From an uncultured Roseobacter sp. (GTDB taxonomy: Bacteria > Pseudomonadota > Alphaproteobacteria > Rhodobacterales > Rhodobacteraceae), in assembly GCA_913054455.1 (NCBI GenBank), contig CAJXIL010000001.1:1-64000 (forward strand): a DNA stretch of 64,000 nt, given 5' to 3'. The number at the start of each line of letters is the position of its first letter. Within the stretch, counting starts at the first letter, position 1. A program made the translations under genes and the position numbers. A model generated the notes under the pieces. That model ran no database searches. It was not told the DNA's origin and saw only the letters and a program-made list of their open reading frames with translations. Below, piece after piece: positions 17,691 to 27,808 of the stretch.

Positions 17691-19369
17691 CCGATCCCCG
17701 AAAAAACACCCGCGATGTCTTTCCACCCACCGGATCTGAAATCACTGCCAAAAGCTGGCTGACCGAAGCACCAATGCGCATGTTGATGAACAACCTGCAC
17801 CCTGATGTGGCCGAGAACCCGCATGAACTGGTGGTCTATGGCGGCATTGGTCGCGCCGCGCGCACCTGGGAAGATTTTGACCTCATCGTTGACAGTCTCA
17901 AGGATCTGGAGGCCGATGAAACTCTGTTGGTGCAATCAGGTAAACCCGTGGCCATCGTCAAAACCCACGAGGACGCCCCCCGTGTCTTGATCGCCAATTC
18001 CAACCTGGTGCCGCATTGGGCCAATTGGGATCACTTCAACGAACTCGATAAAAAGGGTTTGATGATGTACGGCCAAATGACCGCCGGCTCCTGGATCTAC
18101 ATCGGAACACAAGGCATCGTTCAAGGCACCTACGAGACCTTTGCAGAGGCTGGTCGTAAGCACTATGGCGGTGATCTCAGTGGGAAATGGATCCTCACGG
18201 GTGGTCTAGGGGGGATGGGTGGCGCCCAGCCTCTGGCCGCAGTTATGGCTGGCGCCTGCTGTTTGGCGGTGGAGTGCAATCCCGATAGCATCGATTTCCG
18301 GCTGCGCACAAAATACTTGGATGAAAAGGCCGAGACTCTGGATGAGGCCTTGGCGATGATCGCAAAATGGACCGCTGCGGGGGAAGCCAAGTCGGTCGGC
18401 CTGTTGGGCAACGCCGCCGATGTTTTCCCTGAACTGTTGGCCCGTGCCGAGTCTGGCGGTATGCGCCCTGACATCGTCACCGACCAGACATCCGCACATG
18501 ATCCGGTCAATGGCTATCTGCCACTGGGCTGGACAATGGGGGAATGGAAAGCACGGCGCGAAAGCGATCCCAAAGCAGTGGAAACAGCGGCGCGGGCCTC
18601 GATGCGGGTGCAGGTAGAGGCCATGTGCAAGTTCCACGCCATGGGCGTGCCCACCTTGGACTACGGCAACAACATCCGTCAGATGGCGCTGGAGGAAGGG
18701 CTGGAGAACGCCTTTGATTTCCCCGGATTTGTACCCGCCTATATCCGCCCGCTGTTCTGTCGTGGCATTGGCCCTTTCCGCTGGGTGGCCCTGTCTGGTG
18801 ATCCCGAAGACATTCGTAAGACCGATGCCAAGATGAAGGAACTGTTCCCGGAGAATACTCATCTGCACAACTGGCTCGATATGGCCCAGGAGCGTATTGC
18901 CTTTCAGGGGCTTCCGGCGCGAATTTGCTGGATCGGTCTGGGCGATCGTCACAAGGCGGGGCTGGCCTTCAACGAAATGGTGAAAAACGGCGAGTTGAGC
19001 GCACCGGTGGTGATTGGTCGAGATCATCTGGATTCGGGCTCGGTTGCCTCGCCCAATCGCGAGACTGAGGCTATGATGGATGGCTCTGACGCGGTGTCGG
19101 ACTGGCCGCTGCTGAACGCACTCACCAATACCGCCTCAGGTGCGACTTGGGTGTCGCTACACCACGGGGGCGGCGTCGGCATGGGCTTTTCCCAGCACTC
19201 CGGTGTGGTGATCTGTGCCGATGGCACCGATGCCGCCGCCAAGCGGCTGGAGCGCGTGTTATGGAACGACCCGGCTTCGGGCGTGATGCGTCACGCGGAT
19301 GCGGGTTACGAAGAGGCCAAGGAATGCGCCCGTGTGCACAACCTGCGCCTGCCTGCCATCTTGAAATAA
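17687..19369 (+). CDS. hutU: Urocanate hydratase HutU
   Basis: Urocanase hydrates urocanate to imidazolonepropionate using tightly bound NAD. The length of 560 is standard. Family landmarks include [16 protein letters not shown], the glycine-rich [30 protein letters not shown] and the C-terminal [15 protein letters not shown]. It overlaps hutG by 4 bases and ends the hutIHGU operon; hutC then comes from the opposite strand, tail to tail. Confidence 0.97.
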   Translation: MTDPRKNTRDVFPPTGSEITAKSWLTEAPMRMLMNNLHPDVAENPHELVVYGGIGRAARTWEDFDLIVDSLKDLEADETLLVQSGKPVAIVKTHEDAPRVLIANSNLVPHWANWDHFNELDKKGLMMYGQMTAGSWIYIGTQGIVQGTYETFAEAGRKHYGGDLSGKWILTGGLGGMGGAQPLAAVMAGACCLAVECNPDSIDFRLRTKYLDEKAETLDEALAMIAKWTAAGEAKSVGLLGNAADVFPELLARAESGGMRPDIVTDQTSAHDPVNGYLPLGWTMGEWKARRESDPKAVETAARASMRVQVEAMCKFHAMGVPTLDYGNNIRQMALEEGLENAFDFPGFVPAYIRPLFCRGIGPFRWVALSGDPEDIRKTDAKMKELFPENTHLHNWLDMAQERIAFQGLPARICWIGLGDRHKAGLAFNEMVKNGELSAPVVIGRDHLDSGSVASPNRETEAMMDGSDAVSDWPLLNALTNTASGATWVSLHHGGGVGMGFSQHSGVVICADGTDAAAKRLERVLWNDPASGVMRHADAGYEEAKECARVHNLRLPAILK

Positions 19370-19400
19370 AAAAGGGCGGCGCGGTTTAATACCGCGTCGT
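19368..19400 (-). terminator. Terminator of hutC
   Basis: On the minus strand, CGCGGT and ACCGCG form a stem around a 5-base loop that can extend by several weaker pairs. A run of six T follows, read as the A run at 19368-19373. The hutC stop codon lies in the loop. The structure also faces the end of hutU but lacks a T run in that direction. Confidence 0.55.
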
Positions 19401-20108
19401 CATTCGATGGCCAGGACGGAAGGTCTGGCGCACAAATGTGATCGCCTCTTCCTTGAGCCAGGTGGAGCGCTCCACCGTGAACAGGGCTTCATCCTGTGCA
19501 CAGCCCAGATACTCTGCCAGTTCCGGGGTCGCGGCTGTGGCCGAAAAGGCAATTTCAGCATCCGAAAAGGGCACCGTAGAGACCAGCCATTCATTTGGCC
19601 CCAGCGTGCTGAAATCGGCCTCTTCTGCCTGAGGCAGGATGGAGAGGGAAATCCAGCGGTCCTCAAACTGATAGGGCAGGCCATCTGCGTAATGCATGCA
19701 GGTCAGGTGCAGCACCTGGGTGCCCTGATCCAGGCTCAAACGGGCACAGAGCCAATGGGGCGCCGCCTGCACTGCACGGTTGATCAAGGTATAACGATAG
19801 GCTGCGTTTTGCTCTTCAATTTCCGCTCGGACAATAGGGATAGAAAACCGTGCCTGGCGAAGGGGCGCCTGGCGGACGCGGGTGCCGGCCTTACGACGGC
19901 GCTCAACCACCCCTTCATCAGCCAGTTCTCGCATGGCGCGATTGACGGTGGCGCGGGCGCAGCCATAGCTTTCGGCCAAGTCCATCTCATTGGGCAGCAA
20001 CCCACCTGGTGCCCATTCCCCCGAGGTGATTTTTCCCATGATGTCGGCTTTGACGTGCCGGAATGTAGCCTTCATGATCTCTGCGCCTTTGTCGTTAAGT
20101 GCAATCAT
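19386..20108 (-). CDS. hutC: Histidine utilization repressor HutC (GntR family)
   Basis: This is a 240-residue GntR/HutC-type repressor. The N-terminal winged helix spans about residues 15-80, with recognition region GCARATVNRAMRELADEG followed by the wing RRRKAGTRV. The C-terminal UTRA effector domain (from about RFSIPIVRAEI to FTVERSTWL) is where urocanate would bind. It lies tail to tail with hutU, 16 bases apart. Either ATG 20108 or an in-frame ATG at 20075 could be the start; both have only AAAGG-like ribosome binding sites. The probable target is the palindrome at 14063-14076. Confidence 0.93.
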   Translation of the reverse strand: MIALNDKGAEIMKATFRHVKADIMGKITSGEWAPGGLLPNEMDLAESYGCARATVNRAMRELADEGVVERRRKAGTRVRQAPLRQARFSIPIVRAEIEEQNAAYRYTLINRAVQAAPHWLCARLSLDQGTQVLHLTCMHYADGLPYQFEDRWISLSILPQAEEADFSTLGPNEWLVSTVPFSDAEIAFSATAATPELAEYLGCAQDEALFTVERSTWLKEEAITFVRQTFRPGHRMTTRY

Positions 20109-20374
20109 AAAGGCCTTTTGTCTAAGTGTATAGGTCGAGGCCTCGGTTGCAGAGCGCTGAGGGTTTCCAGCAATGTTGCAGCAGTCTTAGCCTGTCCGGC
20201 AGTGATACTCCATGCAACGCCCAGAAGTTAGGTGTTTCTCTCAGTTTTGCTTTTCCACAGGGCTTTAGCTCGGCGGGCCATAAATCGTGAACGCAGAAGT
20301 GTCAAAACTGCTTGGGTTGCCTATAGGAGAAGTGTACAACTTCGTCAGTTTATAGTTACGGTACTTTAGCCAGT

Positions 20375-22711
20375 ATGGATAGTTTCCACACCGACTCTCG
20401 TTTTGAAACTCGGGATAGCCTGGGCCATTTTGAACAATTGGCCACGCCAATTTGGGTTTTTGACGTCGACAATCATAAAATTTGGTGGGCAAACGCGGCA
20501 GGCATTTTGTTTTGGGAAGCGCCAAGCCTGGAGGACCTGCTAAAGCGAGACTTTTCCACCGACAGTGACATGGTGCGCACTCGCCTGCGTCAGATTGTAG
20601 GCAACGGCCCTGGCCAAAACCGAATCCAGGACACTTGGACGCTTTATCCCAATGATGCGCCAAAGAATGTCATATTGTCGTTTCTACCCATCACCATCGA
20701 ACAGGGCACAAATGCCGTTCTAATCGAGGTGAAGCAATTTGTCGGCAGCATGGTCGATGCCGAGTCTCTGCGGATCCTCGAAGCGACGCGCGCCTCGGCT
20801 CTGATGGTCAGCACTTTTTCGGCTGAAGGCGAGTTGCTCGCGCAAAACCCCGCGGCGCTGAGCTGTTACGGGCCTCCCAGGCCGGGATTGACCGGCAATG
20901 AAATGGCTAGCCGCCTAAAGGACCCAAACGTTGCCGTGCAGTTATTGGAAACCGCAAAAAACGGCAAAAGCCTGGATCTGGAACAACTTGTCTGGACCCA
21001 GAATGGATCTCGCGTGCATCGAATTCTGGCCCGGCGCGGGCGCGACCCCATTACCGGTGCTTTTGCAGTCATTGTCAGCGAAGAGGATGTGACCAAACAG
21101 AACGCCCTGCAGTTACAGATGCAGAGGCTGAACGCTCAGTTGGAACGCAAAGTCGAAGAACGAACCCGGCGGCTTGACGCCAGCGAGGAACGCTATGCCT
21201 TGGCCACCCAAAGTGTTGCAGTCTGGGATTGGGACATTGCGCAAAATCACCTTTATTTCTCTCCCAGTTTTCTCGAAGCGCTTGAGTGGGGACCTGATAC
21301 CAAAATCGATACTCTTGTTGGCGAAAATGGGGACGGCCTGCTGCAGAAAATATTGCATCCCGATGATACCCAGTCCTTTCTCGCGGAGCTCACCCGCCAT
21401 TTAAAAGAACCAAATGAGCCATTCAGCCACGAGCATCGGCTGAAAACCGGGTTGGGAAAGTACCGCTGGTTTCATGCGCGTGGCAAAGCAATTGCTGGCC
21501 CAGATGGACGCGCTGCGCGTTCTGTCGGAATCTTGACAGATATTACGGAAAGGAAGGAGCTCGAAGCCACTCTTCTCGCTGCTCACCGCGCGGATGCTAT
21601 TGGACAGCTATCGGGCGGCATCGCACATGATTTCAATAACCTGCTTACGGTGATCCTGGGCAATGCAGAATTGCTGGAAATGGCTGATGGTTCCAAACAC
21701 GAGCTGACCGCCGCCATCAAGAAGGCCGCGCTGCGCGGTGCCGATTTGACACGCCATCTGCTGGCCTATTCCTGCAAGCAAACCCTCCATCCGAGCCCTA
21801 TGGATTTGTCTCAGCTGATCATGAGCATGCGCAAACCGCTCCTGGCCAAACTTGGCGCGGGGATAGAGGTCGAGACAAAAATTTCTGGCGGGTTATGGCC
21901 TGTTTATGCCGATGCAGCCCAGGTCGAAAGCGCAATTCTGCACCTCGCCATTAACGCCGGGGATGCCATGCCAGAGGGTGGGAAGCTAGAGATTTCCTGC
22001 CAGAACCATCTGGTTACCGAGGCACAGCCTCTGCCAGGGGGGGAGCATAGTTTAAAGCCCGGGGAATACGTTGAAATCTTGATCCGCGATACTGGTGAGG
22101 GGATGACCCCAGACACGCTTAACCGCGCCTGTGAGCCCTTTTTTACCACGCGCAAACTTAGCCAGGGCAGTGGTTTAGGCCTTTCCATGATTTTTGGTTT
22201 TGCACAGCAATCAGGCGGCGGTTTTGCTTTGCTCAGTGAGCTGGGGCAGGGCACCAGTGCTTCACTTTTTCTGCCCCGATCCCTGCAGAATCCGGAAGCA
22301 AGTAAGGCGCCAAACTTGGCCACTCCAATCCCCGGCAATGGGGAGAATATTCACCTGCTGGAGGACGACAGGGCGGTGCAAAGCACGCTGCGCAGTATTC
22401 TGGAGTCACTAAACTACCGAGTTACACAGTCAAGCGATGCCGCCTCTGCCATGCAGGTGATTTCGCAGGGCCCGAGGCCAGCACTGATCCTCGCGGATAT
22501 TGTACTGCCAGGCGGCGAAAGCGGTTTGGAGTTTGTTGACCGGCTTGGGGATCACTTCCCCCAGATCAAAGCAGTGTTGATGTCAGGCTATACCCAAGAT
22601 GAAGCCACGCTGGATGCGCTGTCCCAGCGTGGCCATATTTTCCTGCAAAAGCCGATGAACAAGGCACGGTTGTCGCATATTCTACAGACAGCGCTGCAGA
22701 ATAAGACCTGA
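20375..22711 (+). CDS. PAS-domain hybrid histidine kinase with C-terminal receiver
   Basis: This is a 778-residue signalling kinase without obvious transmembrane helices, so probably cytoplasmic. Two to three PAS-like regions occupy about residues 15-400, split by a short coiled coil (LQMQRLNAQLERKVEERTRR). The third ends in DITERKELE. The dimerisation/phosphotransfer domain has H418 in GGIAHDFNNLLTVILG, and the ATPase domain shows FFTTRK and GSGLGLSM. A receiver follows with phosphoacceptor D708 in LILADIVLPGG. No partner output regulator is adjacent, so the target is unknown. The ATG at 20375 has a weak ribosome binding site. Confidence 0.9.
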   Translation: MDSFHTDSRFETRDSLGHFEQLATPIWVFDVDNHKIWWANAAGILFWEAPSLEDLLKRDFSTDSDMVRTRLRQIVGNGPGQNRIQDTWTLYPNDAPKNVILSFLPITIEQGTNAVLIEVKQFVGSMVDAESLRILEATRASALMVSTFSAEGELLAQNPAALSCYGPPRPGLTGNEMASRLKDPNVAVQLLETAKNGKSLDLEQLVWTQNGSRVHRILARRGRDPITGAFAVIVSEEDVTKQNALQLQMQRLNAQLERKVEERTRRLDASEERYALATQSVAVWDWDIAQNHLYFSPSFLEALEWGPDTKIDTLVGENGDGLLQKILHPDDTQSFLAELTRHLKEPNEPFSHEHRLKTGLGKYRWFHARGKAIAGPDGRAARSVGILTDITERKELEATLLAAHRADAIGQLSGGIAHDFNNLLTVILGNAELLEMADGSKHELTAAIKKAALRGADLTRHLLAYSCKQTLHPSPMDLSQLIMSMRKPLLAKLGAGIEVETKISGGLWPVYADAAQVESAILHLAINAGDAMPEGGKLEISCQNHLVTEAQPLPGGEHSLKPGEYVEILIRDTGEGMTPDTLNRACEPFFTTRKLSQGSGLGLSMIFGFAQQSGGGFALLSELGQGTSASLFLPRSLQNPEASKAPNLATPIPGNGENIHLLEDDRAVQSTLRSILESLNYRVTQSSDAASAMQVISQGPRPALILADIVLPGGESGLEFVDRLGDHFPQIKAVLMSGYTQDEATLDALSQRGHIFLQKPMNKARLSHILQTALQNKT

Positions 22712-22767
22712 TACAGTTCAGGCACTTGCCCCGACAGCATTGCTGGCCTTTGGTTCTGAGGCGTGCG

Positions 22768-23217
22768 TCAAAGAATATCCAACGAGACCTTGACCCGATC
22801 CATCACCACTGAGGTATTGAACCGGCTGACATTGGACTCGTCGAAGAAATACTCTTGGGTAAAGGCCTCATATTCTTTTAGATCTTTGGTGACGACAATG
22901 AGAATGAAATCGGCTGCACCAGTGGCATAGTAGCATTGCTGCACCTCGGGTGCCGCCCTCATGCGCTGTTTGAACGCGTCGAGGTGCATACGGCTTTCGC
23001 GTTCTAGTACCACCTCTACAATCGCTGTCATTTCGCGGCCCAGCTTGGCTGGGGAGAGTACGGCAATTTCGCTGTGAATGACGCCAGAGTCGCGCAGGCG
23101 TTTCACCCGTTTTTGCACCGCAGGTGGGGACAGGCCTACTTCGAGGCTCAGCGCATCTGCGGTCAAACGGGCATTGCCCTGCATCAGCTTCAGTATTTCC
23201 AGATCTTTGTCGTCCAT
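22768..23217 (-). CDS. Lrp/AsnC-family transcriptional regulator
   Basis: This is a 149-residue regulator of the Lrp/AsnC type. The N-terminal helix-turn-helix (LTADALSLEVGLSPPAVQKR) opens with DLEILKLMQGNARL, followed by a RAM effector domain (EVQQCYYATGAADFILIVV). It lies just upstream of the M24/lyase/M20 operon on the same strand as read on the map (its stop is at 22768 and it follows them). The likely effector is an amino acid or a metabolite of that operon; this is inferred from position only. Confidence 0.92.
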   Translation of the reverse strand: MDDKDLEILKLMQGNARLTADALSLEVGLSPPAVQKRVKRLRDSGVIHSEIAVLSPAKLGREMTAIVEVVLERESRMHLDAFKQRMRAAPEVQQCYYATGAADFILIVVTKDLKEYEAFTQEYFFDESNVSRFNTSVVMDRVKVSLDIL

Positions 23218-23284
23218 GTGCCGATAAAGCGCAGAAGCAAGTCAAAGGACAACCGGTTTCTGCGCTTTTCCTCAGGGGTGTTTG

Positions 23285-24454
23285 CTAAATCACCGGAAGT
23301 TCCGGTGGTGCGCGCCGGGTCAGCAGCTTAGCCCCGTCGGCACGGATGACGATGTTTTCTTCATGGACCATGATCAGGCCGTCGCCATAGCCCAAGGAGG
23401 GTTCCAGCGTTAGCACCATGCCTTCCTGAAGGCGGGTGCCGTCAAACTCTGCATGAGAAGGCTGTTCGGTCAGCTGCATCCCAAGCCCATGCCCCAACCG
23501 GCCAATGTCGCCGCTTTGATCGTCAAGCTCTGCAATCACGCCTTGCATGGCCTGAAACAGATCCCGGCAGCTGTTGCCCGGCTGGGCTGCTGCCAACCCA
23601 GCCTCGGTGGCGCGCCACAATACATCATAGGCACGGCGGGCGGTATCATCCGCAGTTCCGACGGCAAAGTTGCGATCAAAATCGCAAAAATACCCGTCCC
23701 ATGTGGCGCCAGTGTCCAGCATCAGAATATCCCCGGCTTGCAAAGGGCGGCGCGAGGGGGGGGAGATCACATCTGCATAGCCTCCCGGCCCAGCACCGCC
23801 GACCAGATAGGGGACATCATCCGCGCCCTGGGCCAGTGCCTCGCGTCGAAAGGCACGAAAGACCTCCTCTAGCGGCATTCCCTGTGAAATTTGTTTCGGC
23901 ACTTGATCGAATGTGGCAGACCCAATTGTGCAGATATGGGCCAGTTTTTCGATCTCGGCTGCTGATTTGACCATCCGTAACCCCTGGATCAATCCGGTCG
24001 CATCAGTGAGCTGCAGACCCGGAAGTGCCTGCACCAGCCGTTCCCAGTCCCCCAAGGGCATCCTCAGGGAGGTCTCATGCCCTTTCAGAATGCCAAGCCG
24101 CGCCCCGCGTCGTGCCAAGGGCGCCAAGAGGTCGTGCAGCAAGCTGATGCCATCATCCTGCGGGGCAGGGGCGCTCCAGCTGCGAATATCTTCGATCCAG
24201 GTCTGCCGCATCAAGGCGGCGCCAATTTCAGGGGTTACCGCGATTGGCTTGCCCGATGCCGGAATGAATAAGAACCAGGGTCGTGTCGGGCTTTGCCAAA
24301 ACAGGGTGTGGAACCCGCTGAAATAGCGCACATCCGCTTCTGTCATGAGCAGTAAGCCTTCCAGGCTTTTCTGCGCCATTAGTGCCTGTGCTTTTTGCGT
24401 GCGCGCTTGAAATTCCGTCTGCGGAAACCCGCGTGCTGGGGCCTTACGCTGCAT
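23285..24454 (-). CDS. M24-family peptidase-fold hydrolase (Xaa-Pro dipeptidase / ectoine hydrolase-like)
   Basis: This is a 389-residue M24 protein with a creatinase-like N-terminal domain and a pita-bread metal domain from about residue 170. Visible ligands are the aspartates in ILMLDTGATWDGYFCDFDR, the histidine in GHGLGMQLTEQPS and glutamates in LTLEPSLG and HEENIVI. I chose ATG 24454, which has GGGAGA ahead of it and overlaps the end of the lyase gene by 11 bases; a longer frame to 24511 runs deep into that gene. Such enzymes cleave small amide or cyclic-amidine bonds. The substrate here probably relates to a diamino acid, judged from the neighbours. Confidence 0.88.
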   Translation of the reverse strand: MQRKAPARGFPQTEFQARTQKAQALMAQKSLEGLLLMTEADVRYFSGFHTLFWQSPTRPWFLFIPASGKPIAVTPEIGAALMRQTWIEDIRSWSAPAPQDDGISLLHDLLAPLARRGARLGILKGHETSLRMPLGDWERLVQALPGLQLTDATGLIQGLRMVKSAAEIEKLAHICTIGSATFDQVPKQISQGMPLEEVFRAFRREALAQGADDVPYLVGGAGPGGYADVISPPSRRPLQAGDILMLDTGATWDGYFCDFDRNFAVGTADDTARRAYDVLWRATEAGLAAAQPGNSCRDLFQAMQGVIAELDDQSGDIGRLGHGLGMQLTEQPSHAEFDGTRLQEGMVLTLEPSLGYGDGLIMVHEENIVIRADGAKLLTRRAPPELPVI

Positions 24455-25637
24455 CGAGGTCTCCCATGATCTGGGCAAAAATGGCGGGATCCGTGACCCC
24501 TTCTGAGCCAATCAGCAAGACACGTGATCCCGCATCCAATTCCAGTTTTTGGGAAAGGTCGATATCTTGGCGTGCCGCGATCACTGCAGCCAAGCCAGCA
24601 ATGGCGCTTTCGCCCGCTTCAATTGCCAGATCCGCGTCCAGGGGCCGCGCCAAAAGGCGTACCGTAGGGGCTACAAGAGAATCCGGTATGGTCAGAAAAT
24701 CGGAAACCTCCTCTGCCAGAATTTCCCAGGCCATTCCTGAGGGTTCCCCACAGGACAGGCCGGCCATCATTGTTTCTTCTTGAATGGCAACACTGGTAGC
24801 GGTGCCCGCGCGGCCACTTTCAAACAGGCAGGCGGCCAGTTCTGGTTCGACAATCACCACCCGTGGGCCTTTTGCCCCCCAATGTTGTCGCAGCCCAGCA
24901 ACGACTCCTGCGGCCAGTCCGCCGACCCCGCCTTGCAAGAACACATGGGTTGGGGCCTGCTCCAGGCTGTCGCAGATTTCTTGCGTCATCACACCGTAGC
25001 CGGCCATGACGTCACGGGGCGGTTCAGAGTAGCCCTCCCATGAGGTGTCGGAGACTACAAACCAGCCGTTTTCTTCGGCTTCTTGTTTGGCCAGAAGAAC
25101 GGAGTCGTCGTAGTCGCCTGCGATACGGATCACGTCGGCGCCCAAATCACGCATGGCGGCAGCCCGTCCTTCGCTGACCTCGGCATGGATATAGATCCGG
25201 CAAGGGGCGCCAAATCGCTGGCAGCCCCAGGCCAGTGACCGACCGTGGTTGCCATCGGTGGCAGAGACCAGAGTGATTTTGGCGGCCTTTGCTTTGTATT
25301 TGCCTTCTCGGATATCCTGCAATGAGACCGCATGCCCCAGATTTGCCGAGAGCTGCCGTTGCAGCACCCGTTGCGCCGCATAGGAACCGCCAAGCGCCTT
25401 GAAACTGCCCAGGCCAAACCGCGGGCCTTCATCCTTATACAGCAGCTCACCAACACCGATCTTGTCCGCCAGTGCCTTGAGCGAGACCAGTGGTGTTGGG
25501 GCATAGCCCTGCCACTGGGTGATTTCAGCACGGGAGGTGGCAAAGTCCTGTCGGGACAAAACTCTCTCGACGGCGTCACCCTGGCGTTTTTTGGCAGCGA
25601 CATGGCCCAGCTTTGGGAGAGTGAGAAAATCAAACAT
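24444..25637 (-). CDS. Diaminopropionate ammonia-lyase-like PLP enzyme
   Basis: This is a 397-residue fold-type II PLP enzyme of the tryptophan synthase beta family. The PLP lysine is K80 in the signature GPRFGLGSFKALGG, which is typical of 2,3-diaminopropionate ammonia-lyase (YgeX). Other matches are SATDGNHGRSLAWG and the phosphate-binding glycine loop GGVGGLAAG. DpaL turns 2,3-diaminopropionate into pyruvate and two ammonia. It overlaps the M20 gene by 8 bases upstream and the M24 gene by 11 downstream. The E. coli ygeX region also pairs this enzyme with an M20 amidohydrolase (YgeY). Activity on a different beta-amino substrate cannot be excluded. Confidence 0.85.
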   Translation of the reverse strand: MFDFLTLPKLGHVAAKKRQGDAVERVLSRQDFATSRAEITQWQGYAPTPLVSLKALADKIGVGELLYKDEGPRFGLGSFKALGGSYAAQRVLQRQLSANLGHAVSLQDIREGKYKAKAAKITLVSATDGNHGRSLAWGCQRFGAPCRIYIHAEVSEGRAAAMRDLGADVIRIAGDYDDSVLLAKQEAEENGWFVVSDTSWEGYSEPPRDVMAGYGVMTQEICDSLEQAPTHVFLQGGVGGLAAGVVAGLRQHWGAKGPRVVIVEPELAACLFESGRAGTATSVAIQEETMMAGLSCGEPSGMAWEILAEEVSDFLTIPDSLVAPTVRLLARPLDADLAIEAGESAIAGLAAVIAARQDIDLSQKLELDAGSRVLLIGSEGVTDPAIFAQIMGDLDAA

Positions 25638-26784
25638 CGGTGGTCTTTCTGTTTGGCAGACGATCACGGACCAGTTCTGCCCATAGGGCAGCTCCAATCG
25701 GCAAAAGCGCATCATTGAAATCATAATCGGCAGAGTGCAGCGGCTGGCCATGGGCGCCATCCTCGCCATTGCCCAAGAGCAGGAAGCAGCCGGGAACAGC
25801 GGCGCAGAAATGGGCAAAATCCTCCGAAAAGCTCATTGGGGGGCGATCTGCGAGTGTTGCGAGCTGCATGCTTTGTGCCACACGCACCACCGCCTCTGTT
25901 GGATCTTTGGCATTCAGTGTTTCGATAAATTCCGTGTCAAAGCTCATCGTGGCAGTGACGCCATGGGCGGCTGCGACGCCACTGGTGATTTGGCGCATGA
26001 ACCGTTCCAGTGCCAGACGGTCCTCCGGTGCGCGCGCCCGCACGTCGCCTTTGAGCCGTGCAAGGCCCGGCAGCACATTGCGTTGGCCATCAGTGATGAA
26101 CTCGGTGACAGAGACCACAGCTCCGGAGGAGGGGGACAGCTTGCGGGAGACAATCGTCTGTAAAGCGAGAACCAGTTCAGCGCCCACAGTAATGGCATCT
26201 ACCCCCACGTGGGGCATCGAAGCATGCCCGCCCTGTCCCTGCAGGGTGATCTCAAACAGGCTTTCACTGGCGCAGATTTGTCCCTGGCAGGTCGAAACCT
26301 GGCCAAGCGGATCGCCAGGCAGATTGTGGATTGCGTAAATTTCTTCGAGCTCAAAACGCTCCAGCAGGCCCTCAGCGATCATCGTCTGCGCCCCCAGTCC
26401 ATGTTCCTCATTTGGTTGGAAGATAAAAACCACGGTGCCATCAAAATCGCGGCTCTGGGCCAGCGTTTCAACGGCGCCCAATAGCATGGTCATATGACCA
26501 TCATGGCCACAGGCGTGCATCACGCCGGTGTTTTGTGATCTGTAATCTTGATCTGTGGTTTCATGAATTGGCAGCGCGTCCATATCTGCGCGTAGGCCGA
26601 TTGCACGATTGCCGTGGCCAGACTTCAGCACACCAACAACGCCGACGCCCTCGTGTACTTCAAGGCCGAGCTGCCGCAACCGTTCCGCCACACGCGCCTT
26701 GGTGCGATGCTCATCAAAGCCAAGCTCCGGGTCCTGGTGAAACTGCTGGCGCAGCGCTGTCAGGCGCTTGTGAAATTCGTCCAT
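25630..26784 (-). CDS. M20-family metal-dependent amidohydrolase
   Basis: This is a 384-residue M20D amidohydrolase of the hippurate/IAA-amino-acid hydrolase type. The family metal cysteine and histidine are in MHACGHDGHM, with a glutamate pair in QPNEEHG, a histidine at AIHNLPG, and GHASMPHVGVD in the lid domain. Such enzymes release N-acyl groups from amino acids. It is the first gene of a leftward operon with overlapping downstream genes, so it probably deacylates an N-acylated diamino acid before the PLP lyase acts. The acyl group cannot be read from sequence. Confidence 0.9.
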   Translation of the reverse strand: MDEFHKRLTALRQQFHQDPELGFDEHRTKARVAERLRQLGLEVHEGVGVVGVLKSGHGNRAIGLRADMDALPIHETTDQDYRSQNTGVMHACGHDGHMTMLLGAVETLAQSRDFDGTVVFIFQPNEEHGLGAQTMIAEGLLERFELEEIYAIHNLPGDPLGQVSTCQGQICASESLFEITLQGQGGHASMPHVGVDAITVGAELVLALQTIVSRKLSPSSGAVVSVTEFITDGQRNVLPGLARLKGDVRARAPEDRLALERFMRQITSGVAAAHGVTATMSFDTEFIETLNAKDPTEAVVRVAQSMQLATLADRPPMSFSEDFAHFCAAVPGCFLLLGNGEDGAHGQPLHSADYDFNDALLPIGAALWAELVRDRLPNRKTTDV

Positions 26785-27079
26785 TTTAAGATCCCCATGC
26801 TGGGTCCGAATTTACCCAGAACCGCGTCGGGGTGGCATCATTGTTGCCTGCGAAGGAAATAAATTACCTCTCGGATTGCCGGTTTTGTGATTGTTTTCAG
26901 ATCTGCTATTGATTCAAAGCTTCGAAAACTCAGAATTGGCGTCCAATGCTTCACTGAACGGTCACGAAACATAAACACCTTTGCGCCCAAAATAGTGTGC
27001 TTTTCCAGCCGTTCCCTTTCAACGCGGCTCTCTGTAAAAGGCGATACGACCTAACTCAAACCTGTCTGGAACGTGGTAC

Positions 27080-27808
27080 ATGCTTAGATCTTGGCTGGCA
27101 AAACTCCTCGCTCGCTCCGAGCCTGTTGCCCCTTTGTCTCCAGGCGGACCCTTCTGCGCCATTGGGGATATCCACGGGCGTTTTGATCTGTTGACGCGCT
27201 TGCTGACCAAGCTCGAACCAGAGTTGCAAGTTATCTGCGTTGGCGACTACGTGGACCGCGGCGAACACAGCGCTGAGGTTTTGGGGTTTCTCCAGACGCA
27301 CCCGGAGATCACCTGCCTCATGGGCAACCATGAGCAAATGCTTTTGTCGTTTCTAGATGATCCAAAGGCGGCTGGGCCCCGTTGGTTGCGATATGGTGGT
27401 CTGCAAACACTGGCCAGTTTTGGTGTGGCGGGGGTTAGCGATACCTCACAGGGGAAAGATCTTGAAAGGGCTTGCGAGGCTCTGACGGTGGCAATGGGGG
27501 CGGACCTCATCGACTGGCTGCGACGTCTTCCCCTGTCTTGGCAGTCGGGAAACATCTTTGTGACCCATGCTGGCTGTGATCCCACGGTGTCGGTCGAGGA
27601 GCAGAGCGCCAGTCATCTGTTGTGGGGGCATCCGGAGTTCCTAAAAACGCAACGCCAGGATGGAAAATGGGTTCTGCATGGTCATACGATAGTGGATGCA
27701 CCGAGTGCCGAGGCAGGCCGCATTTCCATCGATACGGGAGCCTTTGCCACTGGGCGGCTCACGGCTGCTGTGGTCAAAGGTCAAGCCGTCGAGTTTCTTC
27801 AGGCTTAA
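27080..27808 (+). CDS. PPP-family serine/threonine protein phosphatase-like protein
   Basis: This is a 242-residue metallophosphatase with the full PPP signature in order: GDIHG (near residue 29), GDYVDRG (about 55) and GNHEQ (about 80), with later metal histidines in VTHAG and LHGHT. The length matches bacterial PrpA-type phosphatases and diadenosine tetraphosphatase-like members. It stands alone, with a 295-base gap upstream and no kinase next to it. The substrate could be a phosphoprotein or a dinucleotide polyphosphate; the sequence does not decide. Confidence 0.9.
   Translation: MLRSWLAKLLARSEPVAPLSPGGPFCAIGDIHGRFDLLTRLLTKLEPELQVICVGDYVDRGEHSAEVLGFLQTHPEITCLMGNHEQMLLSFLDDPKAAGPRWLRYGGLQTLASFGVAGVSDTSQGKDLERACEALTVAMGADLIDWLRRLPLSWQSGNIFVTHAGCDPTVSVEEQSASHLLWGHPEFLKTQRQDGKWVLHGHTIVDAPSAEAGRISIDTGAFATGRLTAAVVKGQAVEFLQA

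Noticed and set aside
23285-26784. Ectoine degradation operon (DoeA/DoeB type)
   Set aside because: The M20 enzyme is not of the DoeB family, no transaminase or semialdehyde dehydrogenase is present, and the PLP enzyme has the diaminopropionate lyase signature. An M24 ectoine-hydrolase role alone remains possible.
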